From assembly GCA_947564495.1 (NCBI GenBank), contig CANOCD010000056.1:1-7078 (forward strand): a stretch of 7,078 nucleotides of DNA, read 5' to 3'. Position numbers and translations under genes: made by a program. The notes beneath the pieces were generated by a model. That model was given only the letters and a program-made list of their open reading frames with translations, was not told the DNA's origin and searched no databases. Source of the stretch: an uncultured Angelakisella sp. GTDB taxonomy: Bacteria; Bacillota; Clostridia; Oscillospirales; Ruminococcaceae. How positions within the stretch are numbered: the stretch's first letter is position 1; every line of letters begins with the position of its first letter. Positions 1 through 5,810 of the stretch are shown piece after piece.

Positions 1-1639
1 CCACCTGGCCCCGGAGAGCGAAGGGAAGCTCCTCCGGGAGGTGGATAAGCTGACCAAGATGCCCGGGGGCTCCCAGGAGGCGTCGGTGATCCGCTCCTAC
101 CTGGACACCGTTCTGGACCTCCCCTGGAACATCCATACCCGGGACAAGATCGACATCCAAAGGGCCCGCCGCCTTTTGGACCAGGAGCACTACGGCCTTG
201 CCAAGGTGAAGGAGCGCATCCTGGAATCCCTGGCGGTCCGCAAGCTGGCCCCCGACGTCAAGGGCCAGATCCTCTGCCTGGTGGGCCCCCCGGGGGTGGG
301 CAAGACCTCCATCGCCAAGTCCATCGCCAAGTCCATGGGCCGCAAATACGTCCGGATGTCCCTGGGGGGCGTCCGGGACGAGTCGGACATCCGGGGCCAC
401 CGCAAGACCTACGTGGCCTCCATGCCCGGCCGGATCATCGGGGCCATCCGCCAGGCGGGGAGCGCCAACCCCCTCCTCCTTTTGGACGAGATCGACAAAC
501 TGGGCCACGATTTCCGGGGGGACCCCTCCTCCGCCCTGCTGGAGGTGCTGGACGCCGAGCAGAACCACGCTTTCCGGGACCACTTCCTGGAGGTCCCCTT
601 CGACCTCTCCCAGGTCTTCTTCATCGCCACCGCCAACGACCGGAGCGCCATCCCCGCCCCCCTGTTGGACCGGATGGAGATCATCGAGCTTTCCAGCTAC
701 ACCCGGGAGGAGAAGCTCCAGATCGCCAAGCGCCACCTGGCCCCCAAGCAGCTGAAGCGCCACGGCCTCGGCAAGAAGCAGCTGAAGCTCCCGGACAAGA
801 CCCTGGCGGCGGTCATCGACTTTTACACCCGGGAGGCCGGGGTCCGCACCCTGGAGCGGAACATCGCCGCCATCTGCCGCAAGGCCGCCATGAAGGTGGT
901 GGACGGCGGGGAGGAGACCCGGGTGGCCGTGACCCCCGGGGACCTGGAGGAGTACCTGGGCCCCAAGAAGTACAAGGACGACGAGCTCCAGCGGGGGGAC
1001 CAGGTGGGCATCACCAACGGCCTGGCCTGGACCTCGGTGGGGGGCGAGATGCTCCAGGTGGAGGTGGCCGTCATGGAAGGGTCGGGCAAGACCCAGACCA
1101 CCGGCAGCCTGGGGGACGTGATGAAGGAATCGGTGGCCGCCGCCATCACCTACATCCGCACCGTGGCCCGGCAGTACGGCATCAGCGAGACCTTCTCCAA
1201 GGACCGGGACATCCACATCCACTTCCCCGAGGGGGCGGTGCCCAAGGACGGGCCATCCGCCGGCATCACCACCTGCACCGCCCTGGTGTCGGCCCTTTCC
1301 GGCATCCCGGTGCGGGGGGACGTGGCCATGACCGGGGAGATCACCCTCCGGGGCCGGGTGCTGGCCATCGGCGGCCTCCGGGAAAAGACCATGGCCGCCT
1401 ACAAGTACGGCATGAAGAAGGTCATCATCCCCGCCGCCAATGTCCCGGACCTTGCCGAGGTGGACCCGGTGGTGAAGGAGGCCGTCCAGTTCGTCCCCGC
1501 CGAGACCATGGAGACGGTGCTGCGGACCGCCCTTCTCCGGTATCCCCAGGAGGCCATCCCCCAGGCGGAACTCCCCGCCCTGGACATCCCCCCGGCGCCC
1601 AAGGGGAAACGGGGGCAGAAAGCGCCGCTGCGCCAGTAG
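1..1639 (+). CDS. lon: ATP-dependent protease La (Lon/LonA), 5'-truncated by the window edge
   Basis: This is the ATPase and protease part of Lon, a cytosolic hexameric AAA+ protease that unfolds and degrades damaged and regulatory proteins. The frame is open from base 2, with Lon-like residues before the GTG at 41, so that GTG is internal. About 545 codons are present, and roughly the first 250 residues of a typical 800-residue Lon (the substrate-binding N domain) lie outside. Counting from the GTG at 41, Walker A is GPPGVGKTS at 82-90, Walker B is LLLLDEID at 145-152, and a sensor-1-like ATAND is at 196-200. The S16 protease domain carries catalytic Ser406 in PKDGPSAG and Lys449 in GGLREK, the expected Ser-Lys dyad. 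The protein ends in a Pro/Lys-rich tail of about 30 residues that is probably disordered. It sits 13 bp upstream of engB, a pairing also found in Bacillus. The identification is secure; regulation cannot be judged because the promoter is outside. Confidence 0.97.
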   Translation, partial: HLAPESEGKLLREVDKLTKMPGGSQEASVIRSYLDTVLDLPWNIHTRDKIDIQRARRLLDQEHYGLAKVKERILESLAVRKLAPDVKGQILCLVGPPGVGKTSIAKSIAKSMGRKYVRMSLGGVRDESDIRGHRKTYVASMPGRIIGAIRQAGSANPLLLLDEIDKLGHDFRGDPSSALLEVLDAEQNHAFRDHFLEVPFDLSQVFFIATANDRSAIPAPLLDRMEIIELSSYTREEKLQIAKRHLAPKQLKRHGLGKKQLKLPDKTLAAVIDFYTREAGVRTLERNIAAICRKAAMKVVDGGEETRVAVTPGDLEEYLGPKKYKDDELQRGDQVGITNGLAWTSVGGEMLQVEVAVMEGSGKTQTTGSLGDVMKESVAAAITYIRTVARQYGISETFSKDRDIHIHFPEGAVPKDGPSAGITTCTALVSALSGIPVRGDVAMTGEITLRGRVLAIGGLREKTMAAYKYGMKKVIIPAANVPDLAEVDPVVKEAVQFVPAETMETVLRTALLRYPQEAIPQAELPALDIPPAPKGKRGQKAPLRQ

Positions 1640-1652
1640 CCAAGGAGACACC

Positions 1653-2276
1653 ATGAATTATCACAAAGTACGATTTCTCACCTCCTTCGGGAGCCCGGGG
1701 CAGCTGCCCCCCTCCCGAAAGCCGGAGGTGGTCTTTGCGGGGCGGTCCAACGTGGGCAAGTCCTCTTTGATCAACAGCCTCTTTAACCAAAAGACGCTGG
1801 CCCGGGTCAGCGCCACCCCGGGCAAGACCGCCACCATCAACTTTTTCGAGACCGAAAACCTCATCTTCGCCGACCTCCCCGGCTACGGCTACGCCAAGGT
1901 CAGCCGGGGGGAGAAGCGCCGCTGGGCTCAGCTCATGGAGGGGTACTTCGCCCAGGACCGGGACATCGCCCTGGTCCTCTCCCTCATGGACAGCCGCCAC
2001 CCCCCAAGCCGGGACGACCGGGCCATGGTGGAGTTTCTGGTGGAAAACGAGCTGCCCTTTGTGGTGGTCCTCACCAAGGTGGACAAGCTCTCGGCCAGCC
2101 AGCGCAAGGAACGCCTGGAGGCCGTCCGGGAGGAACTGCCCTGGGGCAAGCAGATCCTCTTCCTGCCCTTCTCCTCCCAGACGGGGGAGGGCCGGGAGCA
2201 GCTGCGGGCCCTGCTGGACCAGCTGGAGGCCGACCTGCTGGGGGAGGGCGAGGAAGGAGAGAAAACGCCATGTTAG
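1653..2276 (+). CDS. engB: Ribosome-biogenesis GTPase EngB/YsxC/YihA
   Basis: This is a small TRAFAC-class GTPase needed for assembly of the large ribosomal subunit and essential in several bacteria. Its 207 residues match the usual family length of about 195-210. All five G motifs are visible: G1 GRSNVGKSS at 30-38, G2 in TPGKTATINFF at 55-65, G3 DLPGYG at 74-79, G4 TKVD at 141-144 and G5 SSQTG at 174-178. The N-terminus, with an FLTSFGS-like stretch before the G domain, is typical. The ATG at 1653 is chosen because AAGGAG at 1642-1647 sits five bases upstream. The stop codon overlaps the start of lysA by seven bases. The acidic tail (GEGEEGEK) is not conserved in my memory of the family and may simply reflect the lysA ribosome binding site encoded there. 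Confidence is high. Confidence 0.97.
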   Translation: MNYHKVRFLTSFGSPGQLPPSRKPEVVFAGRSNVGKSSLINSLFNQKTLARVSATPGKTATINFFETENLIFADLPGYGYAKVSRGEKRRWAQLMEGYFAQDRDIALVLSLMDSRHPPSRDDRAMVEFLVENELPFVVVLTKVDKLSASQRKERLEAVREELPWGKQILFLPFSSQTGEGREQLRALLDQLEADLLGEGEEGEKTPC

Positions 2277-3571
2277 GATGGGAGCATCTTACGGTAAACG
2301 ACCAGGGGCACCTTGCCATCGGGGGCCGGGACACCCTGGCCCTGGCCGAGGAATACGGCACCCCCCTGTATGTCATGAGCGAGGAGGCCATCCGGGAGAA
2401 CTGCCGCCTCTACCGCCGCTCCATAGAGCGGTTCTACAAGGGCCGGGGGCTGGCGGCTTACGCCTCCAAAGCCTTCTGCTGCAAGGCCATCTGCCGCATC
2501 GCCAACGAGGAGGGCCTGGGCCTGGACGTGGTCTCCGCCGGGGAGCTGTACACCGCCAAGGCGGCGGGGTTCCCCATGGACAAGGTGATCTTCCACGGCA
2601 GCAACAAGACGGCGGAGGAGCTGACCATGGCCCTGGAATACGGGGTGGGCCGCATTGTTGCGGACAACCTCACCGAACTGCGGACCCTGGACGCCCTGGC
2701 TGCCGCCAAGGGGGTGGCCGCCCCGGTGATGCTCCGGGTCAAGCCGGGCATCGACGCCCACACCCATGAATTTATCCGCACCGGCCAGATCGACAGCAAG
2801 TTCGGCTTCGCTCTGGAGACGGGGGAGGCCCTGACCGCCGTCAAGCTGGCCCTGGGGTCCCAAAACCTCCGGCTCATCGGCCTCCACTGCCACATCGGCT
2901 CCCAGATCTTCGAGATCGACCCCTTCTGCCACGCCGTCAAGGTGATGCTGGAGTTCATGGGCCTCATCTGCCGGGAGACCGGTACCGTCCTGGGGGAGCT
3001 GAACCTGGGGGGAGGCTTCGGCATCCGGTACATACCCGAAAACGACCCGGTGGCCTACGACCGGTACATGGAGAAGGTGGCCAAGACGGTGGAGCAGTGC
3101 TGCAAAAAGCTGGGCTTCCCCGCCCCCTTCCTCCTCCTGGAGCCGGGGCGGTCCATCGTGGGGGCGGCGGGGCTCACCCTCTACCGGGTGGGTTCGGTGA
3201 AGACCATCCCCGGCATCCGCACCTACGTTTCGGTGGACGGCGGCATGGGGGACAACCCCCGGTACGCCCTCTATCGGGCCGACTACACCTTCCTGGCCGC
3301 CGCCCGGGCCGGGGAGCCCAAGACCCGGACCGTCACCGTGGCGGGGAAATACTGCGAGAGCGGGGACCTGCTGGGGGAGAACGTTCCCCTCCAGGAGATC
3401 GCCCCCGGGGAGATCCTGGCGGTGCTGGCCACCGGGGCCTACAACTACTCCATGGCCAGCAACTACAACCGCAACCCCCGCCCCCCGGTGGTGCTGGTTG
3501 GGGAGAAGGGGGACCGGGTCATCGTCCGCCGGGAGAGCCTGGAGGACCTGATCCGCAACGACTTGGATTGA
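2270..3571 (+). CDS. lysA: Diaminopimelate decarboxylase
   Basis: This is a PLP-dependent fold-III decarboxylase that converts meso-2,6-diaminopimelate to L-lysine and CO2, the last step of lysine synthesis in the cytoplasm. Its substrate is also the peptidoglycan cross-linking amino acid. The 433 residues are normal for the family. The PLP lysine is Lys67 in YASKAF, followed by HIGSQ at 208-212, the phosphate-binding GGGFGI at 247-252 and EPGRS at 291-295. CESGD at 362-366 supplies the cysteine that completes the partner subunit's active site in the dimer. Aromatic residues follow at YNYSMASNYN (391-400). The ATG at 2270 lies inside the last codons of engB, with AAGGAG at 2254-2259 ten bases upstream, so translation may be coupled to engB. 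No lysine riboswitch can be present in a 7-bp overlap, so any lysine control must act elsewhere. All expected catalytic residues are intact. Confidence 0.97.
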   Translation: MLGWEHLTVNDQGHLAIGGRDTLALAEEYGTPLYVMSEEAIRENCRLYRRSIERFYKGRGLAAYASKAFCCKAICRIANEEGLGLDVVSAGELYTAKAAGFPMDKVIFHGSNKTAEELTMALEYGVGRIVADNLTELRTLDALAAAKGVAAPVMLRVKPGIDAHTHEFIRTGQIDSKFGFALETGEALTAVKLALGSQNLRLIGLHCHIGSQIFEIDPFCHAVKVMLEFMGLICRETGTVLGELNLGGGFGIRYIPENDPVAYDRYMEKVAKTVEQCCKKLGFPAPFLLLEPGRSIVGAAGLTLYRVGSVKTIPGIRTYVSVDGGMGDNPRYALYRADYTFLAAARAGEPKTRTVTVAGKYCESGDLLGENVPLQEIAPGEILAVLATGAYNYSMASNYNRNPRPPVVLVGEKGDRVIVRRESLEDLIRNDLD

Positions 3572-3587
3572 GAGGGAGGGATCGCCT

Positions 3588-4271
3588 GTGAACTGGTTCC
3601 CCCAGGGCTGGAACCGCTTTCTCTTCCTGGTCACCCCGGAGGAATGGGAGGAGCTGCTCTCCGGCTTCCACCAGGTGACCTTCTGCCGCCGGGTCCCCGA
3701 TGGATACCGGGAGTCCCCGCCGGAGACCCTCCTGGCCCCTTGGCGGGCCCTGTGGGAAAAGCTCCAGGGCCCGGAGCCCCTGGATTTCAAACGGGACCGG
3801 GCCTGCTTCGACTGGGCCGACGGCCTTGCCCACGACTTAGACCGCTGCCCCTACGCCGCCCCCTTCCGGGACGAGGAAACGGGGGAGTGGTTCCGGCTGG
3901 CCGATTTTCCCGAGCCCTGCGCGGGGGTCCAGCCCTTCGCCATGGTCCCGGGGGAGGACGGCAGGCTCCACACCCGGTTCCACTACAGCCAGTTTCCCTG
4001 GCTCATCGCAGGGCTGGAACTCCACTACCCCAAAAAGGTCGCCTACTTTAACAAGACCAGGGACGGCTACGAGAGGGTCGTTCCCTGCGACGAGATCGAG
4101 ACCTATTGCCGGGTCTACCGTCCCCTGACCCAGCGGATCAAGGGGATGACTGGGCCCCTGACCTTTTCTATCGGGGATAAGACCTTCCGCCCCGGCGTCC
4201 GGGTCAGTTCTGGGGCCAAGGCGGCTTTCCCCGGCTTTTGGTTCGCCAGGGAATACGGCGCCCGCCTTTGA
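3588..4271 (+). CDS. Hypothetical protein, aromatic-rich, last gene of the lon operon
   Basis: I do not recognise this 227-residue protein. It starts at a GTG, with a GAGGGAGGG ribosome binding site at 3572-3580, 16 bp after the lysA stop, so it is probably cotranscribed and translated. There is no signal peptide or membrane segment, so it should be cytosolic. Composition is striking: nine Trp, about nineteen Phe and nine Tyr (near 16% aromatic), plus six scattered Cys (33, 73, 87, 111, 167, 174) not arranged as an obvious CxxC metal site. The N-terminal 60 residues look helical. The middle has short polar turns such as RDEETGEWFRL (94-104), and the C-terminal third looks strand-rich (LTFSIGDKTFRPGVRV, 191-206). 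High third-position G+C matches its neighbours, which argues against recent transfer, although AT-ending codons are slightly commoner towards the end. It ends nine bases before the terminator stem. A role cannot be assigned from sequence alone. Confidence 0.85.
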   Translation: MNWFPQGWNRFLFLVTPEEWEELLSGFHQVTFCRRVPDGYRESPPETLLAPWRALWEKLQGPEPLDFKRDRACFDWADGLAHDLDRCPYAAPFRDEETGEWFRLADFPEPCAGVQPFAMVPGEDGRLHTRFHYSQFPWLIAGLELHYPKKVAYFNKTRDGYERVVPCDEIETYCRVYRPLTQRIKGMTGPLTFSIGDKTFRPGVRVSSGAKAAFPGFWFAREYGARL

Positions 4272-4279
4272 AAAAACAG

Positions 4280-4319
4280 AAGCCCGGGGCTTCGGACGAC
4301 ATCCAAAAGCCCCGGGCTT
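4280..4319. terminator. Bidirectional intrinsic terminator between convergent operons
   Basis: A perfect 13-bp inverted repeat (arms 4280-4292 and 4307-4319, each AAGCCC...GGCTT with a GC-rich core) encloses a 14-nt loop. On the - strand the stem is followed, after CTG, by six T residues (complement of 4271-4276), a good terminator for the antiporter and small-protein transcript. On the + strand only three T residues follow (4318-4320), so it is weaker there. It lies between convergent stop codons at 4271 and 4332, so one hairpin serves both operons. Confidence 0.9.
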
Positions 4320-4331
4320 TCCCTATCCTGT

Positions 4332-4607
4332 TCAGCTGAGAAAATCCAGCCGCCCGGCCTCCAGGCCCTCCATGGCGGCCCTGATCCTGGCCCGGGCCTC
4401 CTCCCCGGTGGGGGTGGCCTGGATGTAGGAGATGATCTGCCCCCGGGTGGCGGTGTCCAGCCCAGCGAAGAAATCCGCCGCCTCCGGCGTCATGGACAGG
4501 GAGGCCAGCAGCCCCTGGGGCAGCTCCAGGCTCAGTTTTCTGGGGGGCAGGCTGTCCCCCGCCCCCAGCTTGGGGGTCTGATTTTGCAGCTCTACATGAT
4601 CTTCCAT
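4332..4607 (-). CDS. Small YdeI/OmpD-associated (OmdA)-like protein
   Basis: This encodes a 91-residue soluble protein. Residues 1-28 are polar and probably flexible. Residues 29-87 (LPQGLLASLSMTPEAADFF then GLDTATRGQIISYI and EEARARIRAAMEGLEAGR) match my memory of the helical C-terminal module of the YdeI/OmpD-associated family: P-x-x-L-x-x-x-L, then PEA-x-x-FF, then L-x-x-x-x-R...YI, then an Arg-rich helix ending in L-x-x-G-R. The assignment rests on pattern, not on a search. Some members are called bacteriocin-protection proteins, but the molecular role is unclear and I would not transfer it. The ATG at 4605-4607 is preferred over one at 4689-4691 because AAAGGAGGG (4614-4622, - strand) lies six bases before it, and the longer form would overlap the antiporter. 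It follows the antiporter by 61 bp and is probably cotranscribed with it. Confidence 0.72.
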   Translation of the reverse strand: MEDHVELQNQTPKLGAGDSLPPRKLSLELPQGLLASLSMTPEAADFFAGLDTATRGQIISYIQATPTGEEARARIRAAMEGLEAGRLDFLS

Positions 4608-4656
4608 AAGGGTCCCTCCTTTGGGTTCGGTGTCCTCATTGTTCCCGAAGGAGGGC
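4608..4656 (-). promoter_or_regulatory. Ribosome binding site with complementary upstream segment (SD-sequestering hairpin)
   Basis: The - strand Shine-Dalgarno AAAGGAGGG (4614-4622) fixes the start of the small gene. Upstream in the same leader, CCCTCCTT (4648-4655) is the perfect 8-nt complement of AAGGAGGG, and an additional inner TTCGG/CCGAA pair (4645-4649 with 4626-4630) can form or compete. The resulting hairpin would hide the ribosome binding site. The left arm begins 13 nt after the antiporter stop codon (4669-4671), within the footprint of a terminating ribosome, so translation of the antiporter could open it. On the + strand the same palindrome is followed by CTTTT and might act as a weak back-up terminator. 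The complementarity is seen directly; the regulatory role is inferred. Confidence 0.55.
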
Positions 4657-4668
4657 TTTTCTATGCGT

Positions 4669-5601
4669 TCAGCGGAAGAGGAGCCAGACATACCCGCCGT
4701 AGAGCCCCAGGAGCAGCCCCCCCTGCCACCGGCGGAACCGCCCCGTCCCCATGGCGGGGAGGAGGGTCACCACCAGCAGCCCCAGAGCCGCCAGAAGGTC
4801 CAGGGGGTGGTCCATGGGCAGGACCCCGCCCCCGGCCAGGGCGCTGGCGGCGGGGACCAGGGTGAGGTCCAGGAAGTTGGCCCCGATGATGTTCCCCACC
4901 GAAAGGGAGGACTGCCCCCGGCAGAGGGCGGTGATGGTGGTGACCAGTTCCGGCAGGCTGGTCCCCAGGGCCACCAGGGTCAGGGCGATGACCGCCTCCG
5001 GGACCCCCAGGAGCCGGGCCAGGACACAGCCGTTGTCCACCAGCAGCCGGGCCCCCGCCGCCAGGCCCGCCGCCCCCAGAAGGAACTTGGTCAGATAGAC
5101 CAGGGCGGCGTGAGGGGTCCGCTCCAGGGGGGATTCCTCCCGGGGAAAGACGGCCCGCCGGGCGGCGGAAAGGTCGTTTTTGATGTAGAGGAGCAGGAGG
5201 GCCAGGAGGAACAGCCCCTCCCCCCAGGCGAGCCGCCGGTCGATGCCGAAGGCCAGGAGGGAGACCAGGGCGAAGATCAGCAGAAAGCCCTTTTCCCGCA
5301 GGGGGCGGAGCTCCACCTTCCCCGGCAGGAAAAGGAGGGAGACCCCCAGGATGAGCCCGGTGTTGCAGGAGACCGAGCCCACGGCGTTGCCCAGGGCCAT
5401 CCCCCCGGACCCCTGGGCCGCCGCCATGGTGGAGACCAGCAGCTCCGGCATGGTGGTCCCCACGCTGACCACTGTGGCCGCCACGATAAAAGGCGGGATG
5501 CCGGTGACCCGGGCCATCCACTCCGCCCCTTCCACAAAGCTGTCGCCCCCTTTGACCATGAGGACCAGACCCAGCAGGAACAGCAGGGAAACCCGCAGCA
5601 T
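4669..5601 (-). CDS. CaCA-family sodium/calcium antiporter (YrbG-like)
   Basis: This is an integral membrane cation exchanger of the Ca2+/cation antiporter superfamily, expected to export Ca2+ in exchange for Na+ or H+. The 310 residues contain about ten hydrophobic segments in two inverted halves. Each half carries an alpha repeat: GTTMPEL at 48-54 with GNAVGSVSCN at 71-80, and GTSLPEL at 213-219 with GNIIGANFLD at 236-245. The ion-binding glutamates are Glu53 and Glu218. The Asn80/Asp245 pair corresponds to the Asn/Asp pair I recall from the archaeal exchanger NCX_Mj, while Ala241 stands where a Ser is common. The hydrophilic link between halves (about 140-162) is short, with no regulatory Ca2+-binding domain. 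I chose the ATG at 5599-5601 because AAAGGGG lies eight bases upstream; a GTG at 5610 would add three residues but has poor spacing. It has its own likely promoter and probably shares a transcript with the downstream small gene. Ion specificity cannot be read from sequence. Confidence 0.92.
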   Translation of the reverse strand: MLRVSLLFLLGLVLMVKGGDSFVEGAEWMARVTGIPPFIVAATVVSVGTTMPELLVSTMAAAQGSGGMALGNAVGSVSCNTGLILGVSLLFLPGKVELRPLREKGFLLIFALVSLLAFGIDRRLAWGEGLFLLALLLLYIKNDLSAARRAVFPREESPLERTPHAALVYLTKFLLGAAGLAAGARLLVDNGCVLARLLGVPEAVIALTLVALGTSLPELVTTITALCRGQSSLSVGNIIGANFLDLTLVPAASALAGGGVLPMDHPLDLLAALGLLVVTLLPAMGTGRFRRWQGGLLLGLYGGYVWLLFR

Positions 5602-5609
5602 ACCACCCA

Positions 5610-5650
5610 CCCCTTTCCCTCTATTATAGTCGGGGGCGGGCTTGTTTCAT
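5610..5650 (-). promoter_or_regulatory. Probable sigma-A promoter and ribosome binding site of the antiporter gene
   Basis: On the - strand a perfect TATAAT (5623-5628) stands out in GC-rich sequence. Sixteen bases upstream is ATGAAA (5645-5650), matching four of six -35 consensus positions. The predicted transcript start near 5616 coincides with the AAAGGGG ribosome binding site (5610-5616), eight bases before the ATG at 5601, so the leader would be only about 15 nt. A 10-bp direct repeat, GGGGCGGGCT on the + strand, occurs at 5633-5642 inside the spacer and again at 5654-5663 upstream of the -35 box. Confidence 0.5.
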
Positions 5651-5656
5651 GCAGGG

Positions 5657-5715
5657 GCGGGCTAGCGCCCGCTGGCACACCCTACGATACGCTGTGCTAG
5701 GGCTTAGCTTGTGCC
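5657..5715. repeat. Palindromic intergenic element with two adjacent hairpins (REP-like candidate)
   Basis: The first hairpin is GCGGGC (5657-5662), loop TAGC, GCCCGC (5667-5672). The second has left arm GGCACACCCTA (5674-5684), which can pair with TAGGG (5698-5702) plus TGTGCC (5710-5715) across a 7-nt bulge. Alternatively, GCACA (5675-5679) can pair with TGTGC (5693-5697). The style resembles dispersed palindromic intergenic repeats of gut Clostridia, but with one copy in the window the repeat status is only a suspicion. Nothing here encodes a plausible protein or tRNA. Confidence 0.35.
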
Positions 5716-5731
5716 TGGAGTCGGATGCTGT

Positions 5732-5760
5732 AAAAGGCGGAAGGCTGCAACTTGCCCGCC
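5732..5760 (-). terminator. Weak terminator-like hairpin in the intergenic region
   Basis: On the - strand GGCGG (5756-5760) can pair with CCGCC (5736-5740), and the stem is followed by TTTT (5732-5735). The stem is only five pairs with a 15-nt loop. It lies downstream of the stronger S41 terminator, so it would act as a back-up or end a short transcript starting in this gap. Low confidence. Confidence 0.25.
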
Positions 5761-5798
5761 GGGGCCTCGAAAGGCGATTTCACGCCGACGAAAGCCCC
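5761..5798. other. Two-tier hairpin with a symmetric CGAAA-containing internal loop
   Basis: On the + strand the outer stem GGGGC (5761-5765)/GCCCC (5794-5798) and the inner stem GGCG (5773-5776)/CGCC (5783-5786) flank a 7x7 internal loop. Both loop sides end in CGAAA (5768-5772 and 5789-5793). The loop of the inner stem is six bases. This is a structured element without T run on either side. It does not match a riboswitch class I know, and function is unassigned. Confidence 0.35.
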
Positions 5799-5810
5799 GA
5801 GAGACGGCAC

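Noticed and set aside
41..43. GTG at 41 as the Lon start codon
   Set aside because: The frame upstream to base 2 is open and continues the Lon pattern, and a start here would remove the N domain; it is an internal Val.
2273..3790. 505-residue open frame on the - strand opposite lysA
   Set aside because: It is antisense to an intact, motif-complete lysA, has low-complexity Gly/Val/His/Gln-rich composition and no recognisable domain; long antisense frames are expected in GC-rich genes.
4608..4691. 28-residue N-terminal extension of the small gene (start at 4689-4691)
   Set aside because: It would overlap the antiporter end and lacks a good ribosome binding site, whereas the ATG at 4605-4607 has AAAGGAGGG at ideal distance; the extension region instead holds the SD-complementary segment.
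5602..5610. GTG start at 5610 for the antiporter
   Set aside because: The AAAGGGG ribosome binding site abuts or overlaps this codon, while the ATG at 5601 has eight-base spacing.
4621..5700. 359-residue + strand frame across the antiporter region
   Set aside because: Gly/Gln/Pro-rich shadow of the antiporter gene, whose own frame has clear alpha repeats and membrane segments.
5640..5800. tRNA, known riboswitch or small protein in the intergenic gap
   Set aside because: No cloverleaf with a T-loop motif, no riboswitch core I recognise, and no frame with a credible ribosome binding site and protein-like composition; only hairpins are supported.
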